From: Rhyacophila brunnea
Taxonomy: Eukaryota > Arthropoda > Insecta > Trichoptera > Rhyacophilidae
DNA length: 64,000 nucleotides
Direction: 5' to 3'
NCBI GenBank assembly: GCA_022495005.1
Contig: JAGYXB010000977.1
Coordinates: 1-64,000 of the forward strand
The notes under the pieces were generated by a model, which saw only the letters and a program-made list of their open reading frames with translations, was not told where the DNA came from and did not search any database. The translations under genes were made by a program, and so were the position numbers. Positions 12,828-24,159 of this stretch are shown here, piece by piece; positions within the stretch are counted from its first letter, which is position 1; each line of letters starts with the position of its first letter.

Positions 12828-14499
12828 CAATTCATCGATATAATTCTAATGTAAGAATATTTGTTTAACTAATATACTATTTAAAGACTGATATTATTGA
12901 TAGGTATATCTCATTAATTAACTCCATTAAATTCCCAATACTTTGCCATTGTTTTCCCAGTATTGACAATTTTACACCTCTTAAAAATGTAGTAGATAAT
13001 ATGTATTATTTATTATTGATAAGTATTATTTAATTATCTATTATTAAGATTTTGACAATATATACGCCTATTGATTGTATTATTAGTGATAGGAGGTTTT
13101 TACAAACACTTTAACTATTCATAATTTGTTTGTATATTTTTTATAGTGATCCTCGGCGTGATAAAGTGTATACCTACTTTATTGTATTAATTTACTATTA
13201 TATAAGTTAGAATTACTTAATTATATTCGTTTCAGTGTGTATTTACCCTTTGGTGAGTGAACATAGTGCATGAAGATGCCGAATGGCGAAACCCGGGTTG
13301 AAAAAATGGCTCAAATAGAATACATGGTAAAATCCATTAGAATTTAAATTCAAATTCCATCAAGTAAGTACCTTCAGTCGATAGAAGGTATTAATATAAT
13401 AATATTATGTAAGTTGAGATGTTGAAATAATTGAAGTAGGTACCTATATTAATATTGTATTTTTTAAAGCTTAGCGCTTCTATAAACACAGTTAACAATA
13501 CGCAATTATTTTTTTCGATACAAGTCTCACATTGTTATACAAAAAAGTACGAATGCTCCACAAACAATGAATGCGTAACCATAGCATGTAATTTTCGCAA
13601 TAATTAGTTTTGAACAAAACAAAAAAGATTACATACTATTTTCATTTGAACCACGAGCGAGGAATTGCTTTTTGGTCAAAAAAAACTTCCATTCAATGAA
13701 ATGCACCTTTGTTGTGTTATTTTTAATTCAATTAAAAATAAATTCCAGATAGTTATTTGAACCGTGATCTTGTGTAAAGTAACTATTTATATTTTTTGCC
13801 AAATTATTCAATCAAAGTGTTTTTAATGCATAATGGCAGCTTACACCGTCTACAAGTTTTTTTTATTGTTTTATAATGAGTTTTACACTAGCTATTCTAT
13901 AATGTATACCAACTTTTTAGTAACTCATTTACTTTGATTTCGATAGCAATGGTTTATTTTCGAATTAAAGAAAATAGTTTTGTATGTACATATAAACTTT
14001 GTTGCTTATAAGTATTTGAATACACAGTATTTATTTTAATCATTACTAATTAAAATTATATAAATCATTTAATCATAAATATTTCTTTGATTAATATTTG
14101 CCATTGTCTACTACCTGCATACTGTTAGTTGCATTTCTGTCACGCTTGTTGCATCTAATAATGACAGGATGCACTGTTGTTGCAGTGGATCACTTTATAT
14201 AAATAAAATAAGACTTCCTGTTTGTAAGTAGTGAGTGAGTTGTCCATTAATTTTAGACAAGTTAGGCCTAATTTTGAAATTTGGTTATAGTATTTTCTAC
14301 GACTGCTGAGCAATCAACCCATCAATTAGAAGTTTAATTTCATTTAGATTTAAGCTCTATAAGAATAGTGATGTAAAAAATGATTTGAGAATGTTATAAA
14401 TCTTTGAAAGAAAATTTTTGAGTGATACATACATTGACTTTGTATTGAAAATAAGTTGGAAGAAAACCTACGTTTTGCATAATAGCACCCGTCGCGATC
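12828..14499. other. AT-rich spacer
   Basis: No gene recognised. Bases are mostly A/T with many short poly-T and poly-A tracts. The end of this stretch runs into a LINE fragment. Confidence 0.5.
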
Positions 14500-14692
14500 C
14501 AAATTTTATCCTGATTACCGATGGGTAAAACAACAACAGTTTTAAATATCTGGGGGTGCAGACCATGGGAATTGGTGTTTTATAAAAAAGAACTAGCTAA
14601 TCGAATGGGAATGGCTATAGCAACACTTAACTCGATACGGAGTGTCTTCAAACCAAATTCCGCATGGTTTCTTCGACGCTTACATTTTAGGC
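14500..14692 (+). pseudogene. LINE reverse transcriptase thumb fragment
   Basis: The plus strand reads NNSFKYLGVQ near 14538-14567, and then, after a frameshift, KELANRMGMAIATLNSIRSV and FKPNSAWFLRR up to 14692. FKYLG followed by a (K/N)E(I/L)xxRxxxA...L segment is the usual post-palm order in LINE reverse transcriptases. A stop and a frameshift lie between the two blocks near 14580. The coding similarity stops exactly where a terminal-inverted-repeat element begins at 14693, so that element may have inserted into the LINE copy. Confidence 0.7.
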
Positions 14693-15518
14693 GGCCATAG
14701 ACGGACAGTTCTCGTAACAGGTTGAACATGGCACAGATAATAACTGTTCAATAACTGTACGTTAGTGGCCACACCATAGATCAGTTTAACTACCCCATTT
14801 AAATCGGTCGAACTGTCACCAGACGTGCCCATATACGTACAGTTATTGTCTGTGGCAGATCAAGTGTCAAAAACTGTGGAGGTTATGTTCGCGGAGATCA
14901 TACACAGGGGTACCTACCTAGTGTTAAATTAGTTTTAAGTAGGGTATATTGAACGATATTGATTTTGTTAGATTTATTATGATTACAATTTATTGTTTGT
15001 GTAAATATATGTCCAGATTCTTTTATTTTGAATAAATTATTCATATTATACTAATTGTTGTTGGCGTCTGTTTCCATGATACCTAGACATATTTTTTTAT
15101 TTAAGTAGTGGAAAATATTATTTGCGGTACCTAGTTGACACTTCACAATATTCGTAATTATATAATATGAGTAGCAAAAGAACTAATACGCAACAAAAAT
15201 AATATACTTCTTATCGAACGAACTTAGAAGATTATGACAGAACTGTCAAAATTTGCCGCCAAATCGCGCCAGTTACTCCTACTTTACGACACAGCTAGCT
15301 AACGTCACCCGAGAATTTTCGGCTAGTTGAAACTCCAACAGTTTTACAAAAACACGGGAGTAGGGGGTCGCTGGCAGTTTGAACCTGGCACACATCTGGC
15401 AGGTCGAAAAGTGTCCGTCTATGGGCGCAGCAAATTATCTACCAAATATAACTGTATGGCCGCCATTACGTATTAACTGGCATGTTCAACCTGTTACGAA
15501 AACTGTACGTATATGGCC
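14693..15518. mobile_element. Terminal-inverted-repeat element (MITE-like, about 826 bp)
   Basis: The left end starts ggccatagacggacagttct and the right end, read in reverse complement, starts ggccatatacgtacagtttt. The two termini match at most positions over about 41 bp, including the shared segment cgtaacaggttgaacat. A further inverted copy of the terminal motif (gtccgtctatggg) occurs inside at about 15412. That suggests either sub-terminal repeats or a second element nested inside. I saw no transposase coding. Flanking bases do not show a convincing target duplication, so the superfamily is left open. Confidence 0.65.
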
Positions 15519-15698
15519 AGCATTTGATGATACTGCTACAGAAGAGAGGTTGTAAAGCTAAACCAACATAGTTTAACTGCGAAGAAAGATACATAGTTTC
15601 CTTGAGGATTTATCAACGGAGAGAGCTTAACGCAGGCAACTTTTTTAAATTAAATATATTTATATAATTCATACAGTAACATACGTAATTTTATTTAA

Positions 15699-15886
15699 TT
15701 TTGACCGATGTCCGATCCTAATAAGATCAAATGGGCCTCCACAGAGTAGAGGTTTGCATTATTAGATAATTTTGTTTTTACGCGAAATGGATGTTAGCCA
15801 CTTGTGTATTTGCCAGACCCGAGGTTTGAGCTTGGGACCGACGACATTATAAGCCAACATGAAAGCCGCTCGGCCATCGTGGGCGT
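15699..15886 (-). repeat. SINE-like repeat, family 2 copy 1 (tRNA-like head)
   Basis: On the minus strand the sequence begins with a tRNA-like head (about 15884-15819: gatggccgagcggc resembles the A box of a Leu/Ser-type tRNA, and caagctcaaacctcgg resembles a B box). A body follows that contains caaacctctactctgtggag and ends near 15699. The body recurs at 62193-62297. Two separated copies with a Pol III promoter-like head are the expected picture for a tRNA-derived SINE. Confidence 0.6.
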
Positions 15887-16193
15887 ATACAATAATACAA
15901 TTATCATATTGTTATAAATCTGTTGATTTTCAATATTTATGTTAAAAATCAACACATGTAGTTGTTTTGGGTTGAATGTATATTTTGACCTGTCAATGCG
16001 TTTATAACCCAAAATAAATGTTAACATATCAACCTCGAAACTCTACAGGCCGCACATGCTTTACTATTAATATGTTAGAAATCGTTTTTCGTTCTCCTAA
16101 GATTCAGAACTAACCTGACATGGTGATGCCAATTGGGAGGGTAATAACACTTTTCAACCAAATCGCTTCAAACTTCCACCTATGTGAGGTGAG

Positions 16194-16202
16194 TATAAAT
16201 AG
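16194..16202 (+). promoter_or_regulatory. Possible TATA box
   Basis: TATAAATAG in a GC-richer context (gagtataaatagacgctg) is a strong match to an arthropod TATA box. No coding exon is recognisable in the next few hundred bases, and an aataaataaa string occurs by about 16375. It may drive a non-coding or mobile-element transcript, or be a chance match. Confidence 0.25.
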
Positions 16203-16799
16203 ACGCTGTTTTATAAATACTATGGTCAACTTAGCTCATTCGGCGGACTATCATTTTAATTTATAATTTCTGTGTTTACTAATTATACTATTTTAATGCT
16301 AAATTTATTTATTTTTCCTTGTCATGTTGTGAACGTCTTGCATTTGTAATATGTATTAAGTATATGTGAATAAATAAATGTTAATTTGAATAATATGTTT
16401 TACCATTCATTTCGAAAACACCAATAATCGAAATCGGACAAATTTACAGACGTACCTATTCAAATAATTATCCACTCACTGCGATATTGCAAAATAATAA
16501 TATTATATGCATCGACCATATTTTGTTTTACCGCAAAAAACGTATACACGTATATCTCTCTTTCAGTTTTGCATAATTTGATTTACAGCCAATGGAATGT
16601 GTTACGCCAGCGGATTTTTCTTTTTATATTATGCAGCAATGATAAAATATCTACACAAATGGTAAGAAATCTTGAAATTAAAATATAAATTTGTTTTTTA
16701 CCAATCAATCATATTGTACGCGGAGGTCAGTTAATGCCAATGAAAAATAAATGTAACCATACTTAAGCGCTTAAGTTCCTAAGATATCCGTGTATCATT

Positions 16800-16984
16800 A
16801 AGAGGCCAATATCGGTAACATAAATTTAGTTGCTTACAATATTCATACATAATTTAAAAGGTAGTAAATCTAAGGAAAAAAGGCAGTGGCCCAAAACAAA
16901 CCCATTTAAAATACCGTCGAGACACGACTAAGTCGAGCTAAATTAGCAGCTATGTATGGTGTTTATTGTAAAGTGAATCCAGAT
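16800..16984 (+). repeat. Diverged direct repeat D, copy 1
   Basis: This segment shares ordered blocks with 19171-19328: gaccaatatcggtaac-like start, acaaacccatttaaaatacc in the middle and atggtgtttattgt near the end, in the same orientation about 2.37 kb apart. The two copies bracket the palindromic elements at 17026-18972. Confidence 0.6.
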
Positions 16985-17025
16985 ATCGCGCATCATCGCT
17001 ACATCGTGCTCTAAGTCTCTCTTAA

Positions 17026-18420
17026 GGGGGGACATGCTCGTCGAAGGTCAAAATTGAGTTTTTATTGTATATTCAAACCATGATCCTGGACACTCCTTAA
17101 ACGTTGTAGATGATTTATTTATATAATTTTGAAGCCTTATTATCCTTTATAGTTATTTTAAACATTTGATGACTGCATAAAGTATTTTTGTTACATAAAA
17201 TAGTATTCTTTTAAACCTCTCGCTCTAATGTTTTAGAATATAGTCATATTTCGGTACATAACCGTGCAGTGGTGTTAAGATTTTTTACATTTATTAATTT
17301 TTAAACGTATTTATAAAACCATTAGCATAATTTATTACGAGATAATTTTTGTAAAATATTCACGATAAAAAATTATATTGATAATCTCTGTGATCCCAAA
17401 TTTGACAAGAATTAGGCATTTTATTATTCAAAAAATCGGCAAGATTAACACATTTAAAGATGATTCTAAAGATATTAATTATAAGCTATGTCTTTGACCA
17501 TTCAAGTGTGATAAACATCTTATGAATAATGATTGCTTTATAATAATTGTTGACCTAAGAATAAGGTAGTGTTTTTTTTAAATACGCCATTTCTTTTGTC
17601 ATTCCCCAGTGGTTAAGCTACAACATACGGCCGTAGCCATAAATTAACAAACTATATTTGAAGTAGGGAGTAAAATGATATTGACGCGCGTGTTTGAACA
17701 TGTACCGTTTAAAAAAAAAATTAAAAAAATTCAGTTAGGTACATGTTCAAACACGCGCGTTAACATAATTTTACTCCCTACTTTAATTATAGTTTATCAT
17801 TTTATGGCTACGGCCGTATGTTGTAGCTTAATCACTAGGGAATGACAAAAGAAATGGCGTATTTCAAAAAAACACTACCTTATTCTTAGGTCAATAATTA
17901 TTATAAAGCAATCATTATTCATAAGATGTTTATCACACTTGAATGGTCAAAGACATAGCTTATAATAAGTATCTTTAGAATCATCATCAAATGTGTTAAT
18001 CTTGCCAATTTTTTGAATAATAAAATGCCTAATTCTTGTCAAATTTGGGATCACAGAGATTATCAATATAATTTTTTATCGTGAATATTTTACAAAAATT
18101 ATCTCGTAATAAATTATACTAATGGTTTTATAAATGCGTTTAAAAATTAATAAAATGTAAAAAATCTTAACACCACTGCACAGTTATGTACCGAAATATG
18201 ACTATATTCTAAAACATTAGAGCGAGAGGTTTAAAAGAATACTATTTTATGTAACAAAAATACTTCATGCAGTCATCAAATGTTTAAAAATAACTATAAA
18301 GGATAATAAGGCTTTAAAATTATATAAATAGATTATCTACAACGTTTAAGGAGTGTCCAGGATCATGGTTTGAAAATACAATAAAAACTCAATTTTGACC
18401 TTCGACGAGCATGTCCCCCC
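17026..18420. mobile_element. Palindromic TTAA-flanked element, family A, copy 1
   Basis: The element opens with ggggggacatgctcgtcgaa and closes with its reverse complement ending cccccc. TTAA lies on both sides (17022-17025 and 18421-18424). The whole 1395 bp is an inverted repeat of two arms of about 680 bp around a short A/T loop at about 17707-17737. The loop is flanked by acgcgcgtgtttgaacatgt and its complement. The arms are almost identical, and neither strand has coding content. TTAA target choice is shared by piggyBac and Kolobok superfamilies; which enzyme moved this element cannot be told from the sequence. A copy in the opposite orientation lies at 20324-21710. Confidence 0.85.
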
Positions 18421-18424
18421 TTAA

Positions 18425-18972
18425 GGGGGAGAGGCATGCCAGCAGAGAACCTAGCGGAAAAATACGATGCTTGCAATTTGAGTTTTTTTTTGATAATTTA
18501 CAATTTCAACTGCATTAATTAATAAATATGTATCTGAAAACATTAAAAAGATTTTTTGTTTTTTTTTTAATTTAAAGATTAACTTACAATTGTAAAAAAT
18601 GTAATAAAATGTGAATTCGTTGAAGGGTCACATCATATTATTACATTATATTTTATGGTCATATTTATTAGTAAAATTTAGTTTATTAAGTTTTAGACTT
18701 TTTGTCGTTTAGATTTTTGACTAATTCATCATTTTAATATTTTGTATATCTATTTTAAAAAACATCGATTTTTATAAAAAAATATAAATGTGTATAACTT
18801 GAAATCCTTTTTATTTATATCAAATTTTATTTAAGGCATGGTCCCAATATTGAAGCTCGATATAAATAAAAAGGATTTCAAGTTATATACATTTATATGT
18901 TTTATAAAAAATCGATGTTTTTTAAAATAGATATAAAAAATATTAACACGATGAATTAATCAAAAATCTAAT
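18425..18972. mobile_element. Palindromic element, family B, copy 1 (right arm truncated)
   Basis: It begins gggggagaggcatgccag directly after the TTAA that ends family A copy 1. The left arm runs to about 18815 and is followed by a short loop and the start of the inverted right arm (cgatataaataaaaaggatt... matching aaatcctttttatttatatc in reverse complement). The right arm stops being recognisable near 18972, so about 400 bp of it is missing. The left arm matches 57301-57598, and the right arm matches 41309-41729. No coding sequence is seen. Confidence 0.75.
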
Positions 18973-19170
18973 CGGGGAGCAAAATCGATTGCAAGATTTG
19001 TACCGGACACCAACCACCGGACAAATAAGAATACGACCTAAGAAAAACGTTGTAAAATACTCAAAATTCTTAATTTTCGACCAATATACGACACGTAGGC
19101 CTTTGACTTATTAAGAGGGCGATGCAGAACCACACTAACAAGCGTGTCACTGATATATGCGCCTATCTTT

Positions 19171-19328
19171 AGGAGACCAATATCGGTAACTTTGATTGTA
19201 TCGCCTGCAGTAAATCTACGGAAAAGGGTAGTAACTTAAAACAAACCCATTTAAAATACCGTCAAAAGAATCCGAAATCGAAATAATTTAGCAACTCTGG
19301 ATGGTGTTTATTGTCAAATTAATCCTGA
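19171..19328 (+). repeat. Diverged direct repeat D, copy 2
   Basis: Second copy of the repeat at 16800-16984, same orientation, with the same block order. The two are clearly related but have many substitutions, so the duplication is older than the neighbouring palindromic insertions. Confidence 0.6.
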
Positions 19329-20319
19329 TGGTTTTGCGTTGCGAAGTAGGTTTGCTTAAAAAATATACTATATGTAAAAATATTCTATTGTTCTGTACGT
19401 TTTCTCGCAATAATAAAGAATTGTTACGTTTTAAGATACTATTTACTGTATTTACTACAATCATGTTTGGTTTTATTTTATAATATAATATTTTCATTCA
19501 GCTCCACCGAAAGTTTCGTCATAAAATTGTAGGCTTTAGCGTTTAGCCAGAGAAATTTTTGGAGGCTTGTATGATTATTATTATTACCTACACTTTCTAC
19601 GGTGGAAATTTCTCAAAAATTATTGTAGTTTTATACGGCGATATGAATGATTCTTAGATTTAAGTAGTAGGTAAATGTTCTTAGTTAGGTAATTCTGGAG
19701 GAGAATAATACATAATTCTTTTTTTATTACTATTCATTAACTATTTGTGTTGCGAGTTACTTATGCCCTAACGCCTAGTCCAGGTCAAAATACATCTGCC
19801 CATGAACAAATTAACGTTTTATAAAAACTGCATAACGATTGTTTACAAACATTTAAAATAATGATATAAATATATATGTTTTTCCCTGTACAAAAATATT
19901 GATAAACAAACAAGTTTCATCGGAAGAAGCAACGCGTTACCATATAGAATTTGGTTTTGATTAAATCGTGCTACACACAGAAAAGATTAATATAAGAGAA
20001 ATGTGAAGGCCAGTTGCCCTGGACCTTGCTATGGCCCAACCCAAAGAACATAAAGCGCGCCGACTGTCTTCAAAAGTTGTATGCGCGTTTTTTTACGTAA
20101 CAAACTTGAAACTTAAATGTATATTATAATACAGGCGTAACTATTGAAAATAACATAGGTATTATTTAACACTTGTTTAAGTTTATCCCATATTTCTCCA
20201 CACTCAAAATCTGAAGCCCGTTATACCACACCAGTAAGCCAGTTCCCTTTAATTTTGTGTTCACTGGTGCTACATAGCTAAATCATGATATGTGTGTTGC
20301 AGTTACAAGAAACTTTTAC
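19329..20319. other. AT-rich spacer
   Basis: No gene recognised. Overlapping short frames on both strands around 19290-19500 are hydrophobic products of AT-rich sequence. Confidence 0.5.
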
Positions 20320-20323
20320 TTAA

Positions 20324-21710
20324 GGGGGGACATGCTCGTCGAAGGTCAAAATTGAGTTTTTATTGTATTTTCAAACCATGATCCTGGACACTCCTTAAAC
20401 GTTGTAGATGATCTATTTATATAATTTTGAAGCCTTATTATCCTTTATAGTTATTTTAAACATTTGATGACTGCATGAAGTATTTTTGTTACATAAAATA
20501 GTATTCTTTTAAACCTCTCGCTCTAATGTTTTAGAATATAGTCATATTTCGGTACATATGACTGTGCAGTGGTGTTAAGATTTTTTACATTTATTAATTT
20601 TTAAATGCATTTATAAAACCATTAGTGTAATTATTACGGGATAATTTTTGTAAAATATTCACGATAAAAAATTATTTTGATAATCTCTGTGATCCCAAAT
20701 TTGACAAGAATTAGGCATTTTATTATTCAAAAAATCGGCAAGATTAACACATTTGAAGATAATTCTAAAGATTTTTATTATAAGCTATGTCTTTGACCAT
20801 TCAAGTGTGATAAAATCTTATGAATAATGATTGCTTTATAATAATTATTGACCTAAGAATAGGTAGTGTTTTTTGAAATACGCCATTTCTTTTGTCATTC
20901 CCTAGTGGTTAAGCTACAACATACGGGCGTAGCCATAAATGACAAACTATAATTAAAGTAGGGAGTAAATTTATGTTAACGCGCGTGTTTGAACATGAAC
21001 CTAACCGATTTTTTTTTTATTTTTTTTTAAACGGTACATGTTCAAACACGCGCGTCAATATCATTTTACTCCCTACTTCAATTATAGTTTGTCAATTTAT
21101 GGCTACGGCCGTATGTTGTAGCTTAACCACTGGGGAATGCAAAAGAAATGGCGTATTTCAAAAACACTACCTTATTCTTAGGTCAATAATTATTATAAAG
21201 CAATCATTATTCATAGGATGTTTATCACACTTGAATGGTCAAAGACATAGCTTATAATAAGTATCTTTAGAATCATCTTCAAATGTGTTAATCTTGCCGA
21301 TTTTTTGAATAATAAAATGCCTAATTCTTGTCAAATTTGGGATCACAGAGATTATCAATATAATTTTTTATCGTGAATATTTTACAAAAATTATCTCGTC
21401 AATAAATTATACTAATGGTTTTATAAATGCGTTTAAAAATTAATAAATGTAAAAAATCTTAACACCACTGCACAGTTATGTACCGAAATATGACTATATT
21501 CTAAAACATTAGAGCGAGAGGTTTAAAAGAATACTATTTATGTAACAAAAATACTTTATGCAGTCATCAAATGTTTAAAATAACTATAAAGGATAATAAG
21601 GCTTCAAAATTATATAAATAGATTATCTACAACGTTTAAGGAGTGTCCAGGATCATGGTTTGAAAATACAATAAAAACTCAATTTTGACCTTCGACGAGC
21701 ATGTCCCCCC
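20324..21710. mobile_element. Palindromic TTAA-flanked element, family A, copy 2 (inverted orientation)
   Basis: TTAA at 20320-20323 and 21711-21714 flanks a 1387-bp inverted repeat with the same ggggggacatgctcg termini as copy 1. The loop near 21000-21035 is the reverse complement of the copy 1 loop, so this copy sits in the opposite orientation. It is nearly identical to copy 1 apart from small indels, which suggests a recent insertion of both. A 94-codon open frame across the loop (20973-21257) is a by-product of the palindrome and not a gene. Confidence 0.85.
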
Positions 21711-21794
21711 TTAAGTGGTAATGAACCAACGCCATCAGTAGAATGGTAGGATAAGAAAGGTCCTATATTATGCAGGTTTCTCGACTTCGAAGTA

Positions 21795-21953
21795 TAATGC
21801 CGGGTCCACACTGGCAACATATCGCGCGACAACCTCGTTAAATTTTACGATAAGTATGATAATTATGGTAAAATTTCTTAAGTAATTATGATAATTATCG
21901 TAAAATTTAACGATGTTGTCGCGCGACATGTTACCAGTGTGGACCCGGCATTA
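21795..21953. mobile_element. Hairpin MITE, family C, copy 1
   Basis: The 159-bp segment is close to a perfect palindrome: taatgccgggtccacac at the left, gtgtggacccggcatta at the right, with gtcgcgcgac and an attttacgataa / ttatcgtaaaat pair inside. A second copy is at 45543-45702. Its size, full hairpin form and lack of coding content fit a short MITE. Confidence 0.8.
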
Positions 21954-22399
21954 GAATACCCCGTACTATAGATATAAGAAAATTTATGCGGAAAATGATG
22001 CGGAAAGCACATGACCGGACGAAGTGGAGATAAATGAAAAGCGCTTATGTCCAACAGTTGACAATTCTGTTATAAAAATATCTTCTTTTTTTAAAAAAAA
22101 AAAAAAAATAGTGGCGCTTGTACACGCGGGTTAAAATTTGCGGAACAACAAACATCCATCCCCCGCTCCTTCATGTACATATCTATAAATACCCCGACCC
22201 CTGTTTAATTTATGACATGATGGTTATCAATGATGGAGTAGACCCAGAGCGCGTAGGGTGGGCGACTTAATTTTTTTTCAAGATGAAGAACTGTTTTTAA
22301 CATTTAATTAACTGTACCTATAACTGAAATAATGGATTACTAATAGACCGATATCTCATTTACAGAATATTTATAAAACGAGAATTTGTAATCGAATGT
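21954..22399. other. Spacer, no gene
   Basis: Holds a long A/T homopolymer stretch near 22088-22110 and a TATA-like ctataaatacc near 22182, with no recognisable exon downstream. Confidence 0.45.
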
Positions 22400-22403
22400 T
22401 TAA

Positions 22404-23116
22404 GGGGTGACATGCTCAGCGTAGGTCAAAGTGGAGCTTTTATTGCATTTTCAAAGCATAATCCTGGACATTCCTTAAACGTTGTAGATAATCTTTTTAT
22501 ATAATTTTGAAGCCTTATTATCCTTTATATTTATTTTAAACATTTGATGACTGCATAAAGTATTTTTATTACATAAAATAGTATTCTTTTAAACCTCTCG
22601 CTCTAATGTTTTAGAATATAGTCATATTTCAGTACATAATGTGCAGTGGTGTTAAGATTTTTTACATTTATTAATTTTTAAACGCATTTATAAAACCATC
22701 AGTATAATTTATGTCGACATTATTATAGTGAAATATTTACGATAAAAAATTATATTGATAATCTCTGTGATCCCAAATTTGACAAGAATTAGGCATTTTA
22801 TTATTCAAAAAATGGGCAAGATTAACACATTTTAAGATAATTCTAAAGATACTAATTATAAGTTATGTCTTTGACTATTCAAGTGTGATAAATATCCTAC
22901 GAATAATGATTGCTTTATAATAATTATTGACCTAAGAATCAGGTAGTGTTTTTTTTTTAATACGCCATTTCTTTTGGCATTCCCCAGTATTTAAGCTACA
23001 ACATACGGCCATAGCCATAAATTGACAAACTAAAACTGAAGTAGGGAGTAAGAACATGTTAACGCACGTGTTTGCACATGTACCTAACCGAAAAAAAATC
23101 TTTTTTTTAAACGGTA
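22404..23116. mobile_element. Palindromic element, family A, copy 3 (one arm plus loop)
   Basis: TTAA at 22400-22403 is followed by ggggtgacatgctcagcg and a diverged family A arm that runs through the acgcacgtgtttgcacatgt loop border. It breaks off after acggta at 23116. The second arm is absent. Substitutions relative to copies 1 and 2 show an older insertion. What follows is a different hairpin (23140-23251), which may mark the breakpoint. Confidence 0.8.
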
Positions 23117-23139
23117 TAAAAATGCATCAGTAGCCTGAG

Positions 23140-23251
23140 GCTGAATACCTCCGCTACACCGAAGTACATTGGAACATGTATATGTCTGATAGCAATTGAA
23201 TACACATATACCTACATTCCAATGTACTTCCATATAGCGGACATACTCAGC
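23140..23251. repeat. Short hairpin repeat
   Basis: An inverted repeat of about 47 bp per arm, with gctgaatacctccgctacac and gaagtacattgg in the left arm and ccaatgtacttc ... actcagc in the right arm, and a loop of about 17 bp. It starts close to the point where family A copy 3 breaks off. Confidence 0.6.
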
Positions 23252-23627
23252 ATTTACCCACTAACCAAATATTTTTTTCAAAATTGTTTTTTTGCCCATT
23301 CTCTCAAAAGGTTACCGACCACTGATGTAGATAGTGTTTGTTACTTTTTAAAATTAAATTTAACCCTAAATTCAAGTCATTAGATAACAGTCAAAAAAAA
23401 TGGTGCGTTTTTATTTAAAAAAAATACTTCTACATTAGCAAGACATTTTATCTACAGCAGTAAACATTATTCAATTTTAGTTTTTTTTTAGTTTGTAATT
23501 TTTTTGTCAATTGTTTAGTCTAAGCAGGTCTTGATGAATTAAAATACATATTAATAATTAAATAAAATTAATATAAATTACTTATAATAAGAAATACTAA
23601 AATATTAATAATAAGATACAAAAAAGT

Positions 23628-23699
23628 TGCATTTGCCGGGAATCGAATGCGGGACGTCCGCGTGGCAGCCAAGCATTCTACCACTGAACCATTTATGGA
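23628..23699 (-). pseudogene. tRNA-Gly(GCC)-like sequence
   Basis: Read on the minus strand, TGGTTCAGTGGTAGAATGCT, then CTGCCAC as anticodon loop (anticodon GCC), then CATTCGATTCCCGG and a TGCA end. This closely follows eukaryotic tRNA-Gly(GCC). The acceptor stem (start ATCCATAAA against end AATGCA) and the anticodon stem have mismatches. A short T run follows, like a Pol III terminator. It is best read as a tRNA pseudogene or as the head of a SINE. Confidence 0.65.
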
Positions 23700-23894
23700 T
23701 ATCGGTGATTGTTATATTTTATAATACAAAGGAAAGAAAATTGTTCACCACGGAAACTCGCAATTTTATTTTTCATATTACAATACGTATTCACTTATTA
23801 ACGTATATCTAATGTAAATTAATAATTTAAGAAATATAATATATCAATATTAAAATAAAACACATTAATATCTACCAATATTAAATATACAAAT

Positions 23895-23955
23895 ATTTGT
23901 CAGAAGTGAGATTCGAACCTACGCCTTGGCAAAATTGTTGTACCTATAACCCAAA
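23895..23955 (-). pseudogene. tRNA-like fragment (B-box region)
   Basis: On the minus strand GGCGTAGGTTCGAATCTCAC resembles a tRNA variable loop and T arm, with a good B box (GGTTCGAATC) but incomplete stem pairing. The 5' half (ACAACAATTTTGCC...) is poorly tRNA-like. It lies within 500 bp of two other tRNA-like sequences. Confidence 0.4.
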
Positions 23956-24026
23956 TTGATTTCACAACTATTCCCAGTTGTGAAATTCGCAGTTATTATA
24001 CAGTAAAATCGTTGCTATAGCAGTCC

Positions 24027-24096
24027 CGTGCCGTGGCGCAAAGGTAGCGCGTTCGGCTGGTAACCGAAAGGTCAGTGGTTCGAATCACTCGGCTGG
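24027..24096 (+). pseudogene. tRNA-Thr(GGT)-like sequence, one base short in the T arm
   Basis: The D arm (gcgcaaaggtagcgc) and the anticodon arm (ttcgg CTGGTAA ccgaa, anticodon GGT) pair perfectly. The T arm reads gtcagtggttcgaatcact; one C is missing compared with a normal 5-bp T stem. The acceptor stem pairs at only about four of seven positions (cgtgccg against cggctgg). These defects argue for a pseudogene or SINE head, though the well-kept anticodon arm leaves a working tRNA possible. A taccgctgg / ccagcggta inverted pair follows at 24109-24155. Confidence 0.6.
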
Positions 24097-24159
24097 TAAC
24101 AATCTGCGTACCGCTGGAATTTTGTGCACACAATTTTAATATCACGGCCAGCGGTAAGA

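Noticed and set aside
20973..21257. 94-codon plus-strand frame
   Set aside because: It lies across the loop and one arm of a non-coding palindromic element and has no motif.
22182..22192. Second TATA-like box (ctataaatacc)
   Set aside because: No recognisable exon downstream; TATA-like strings are frequent in this AT-rich DNA.
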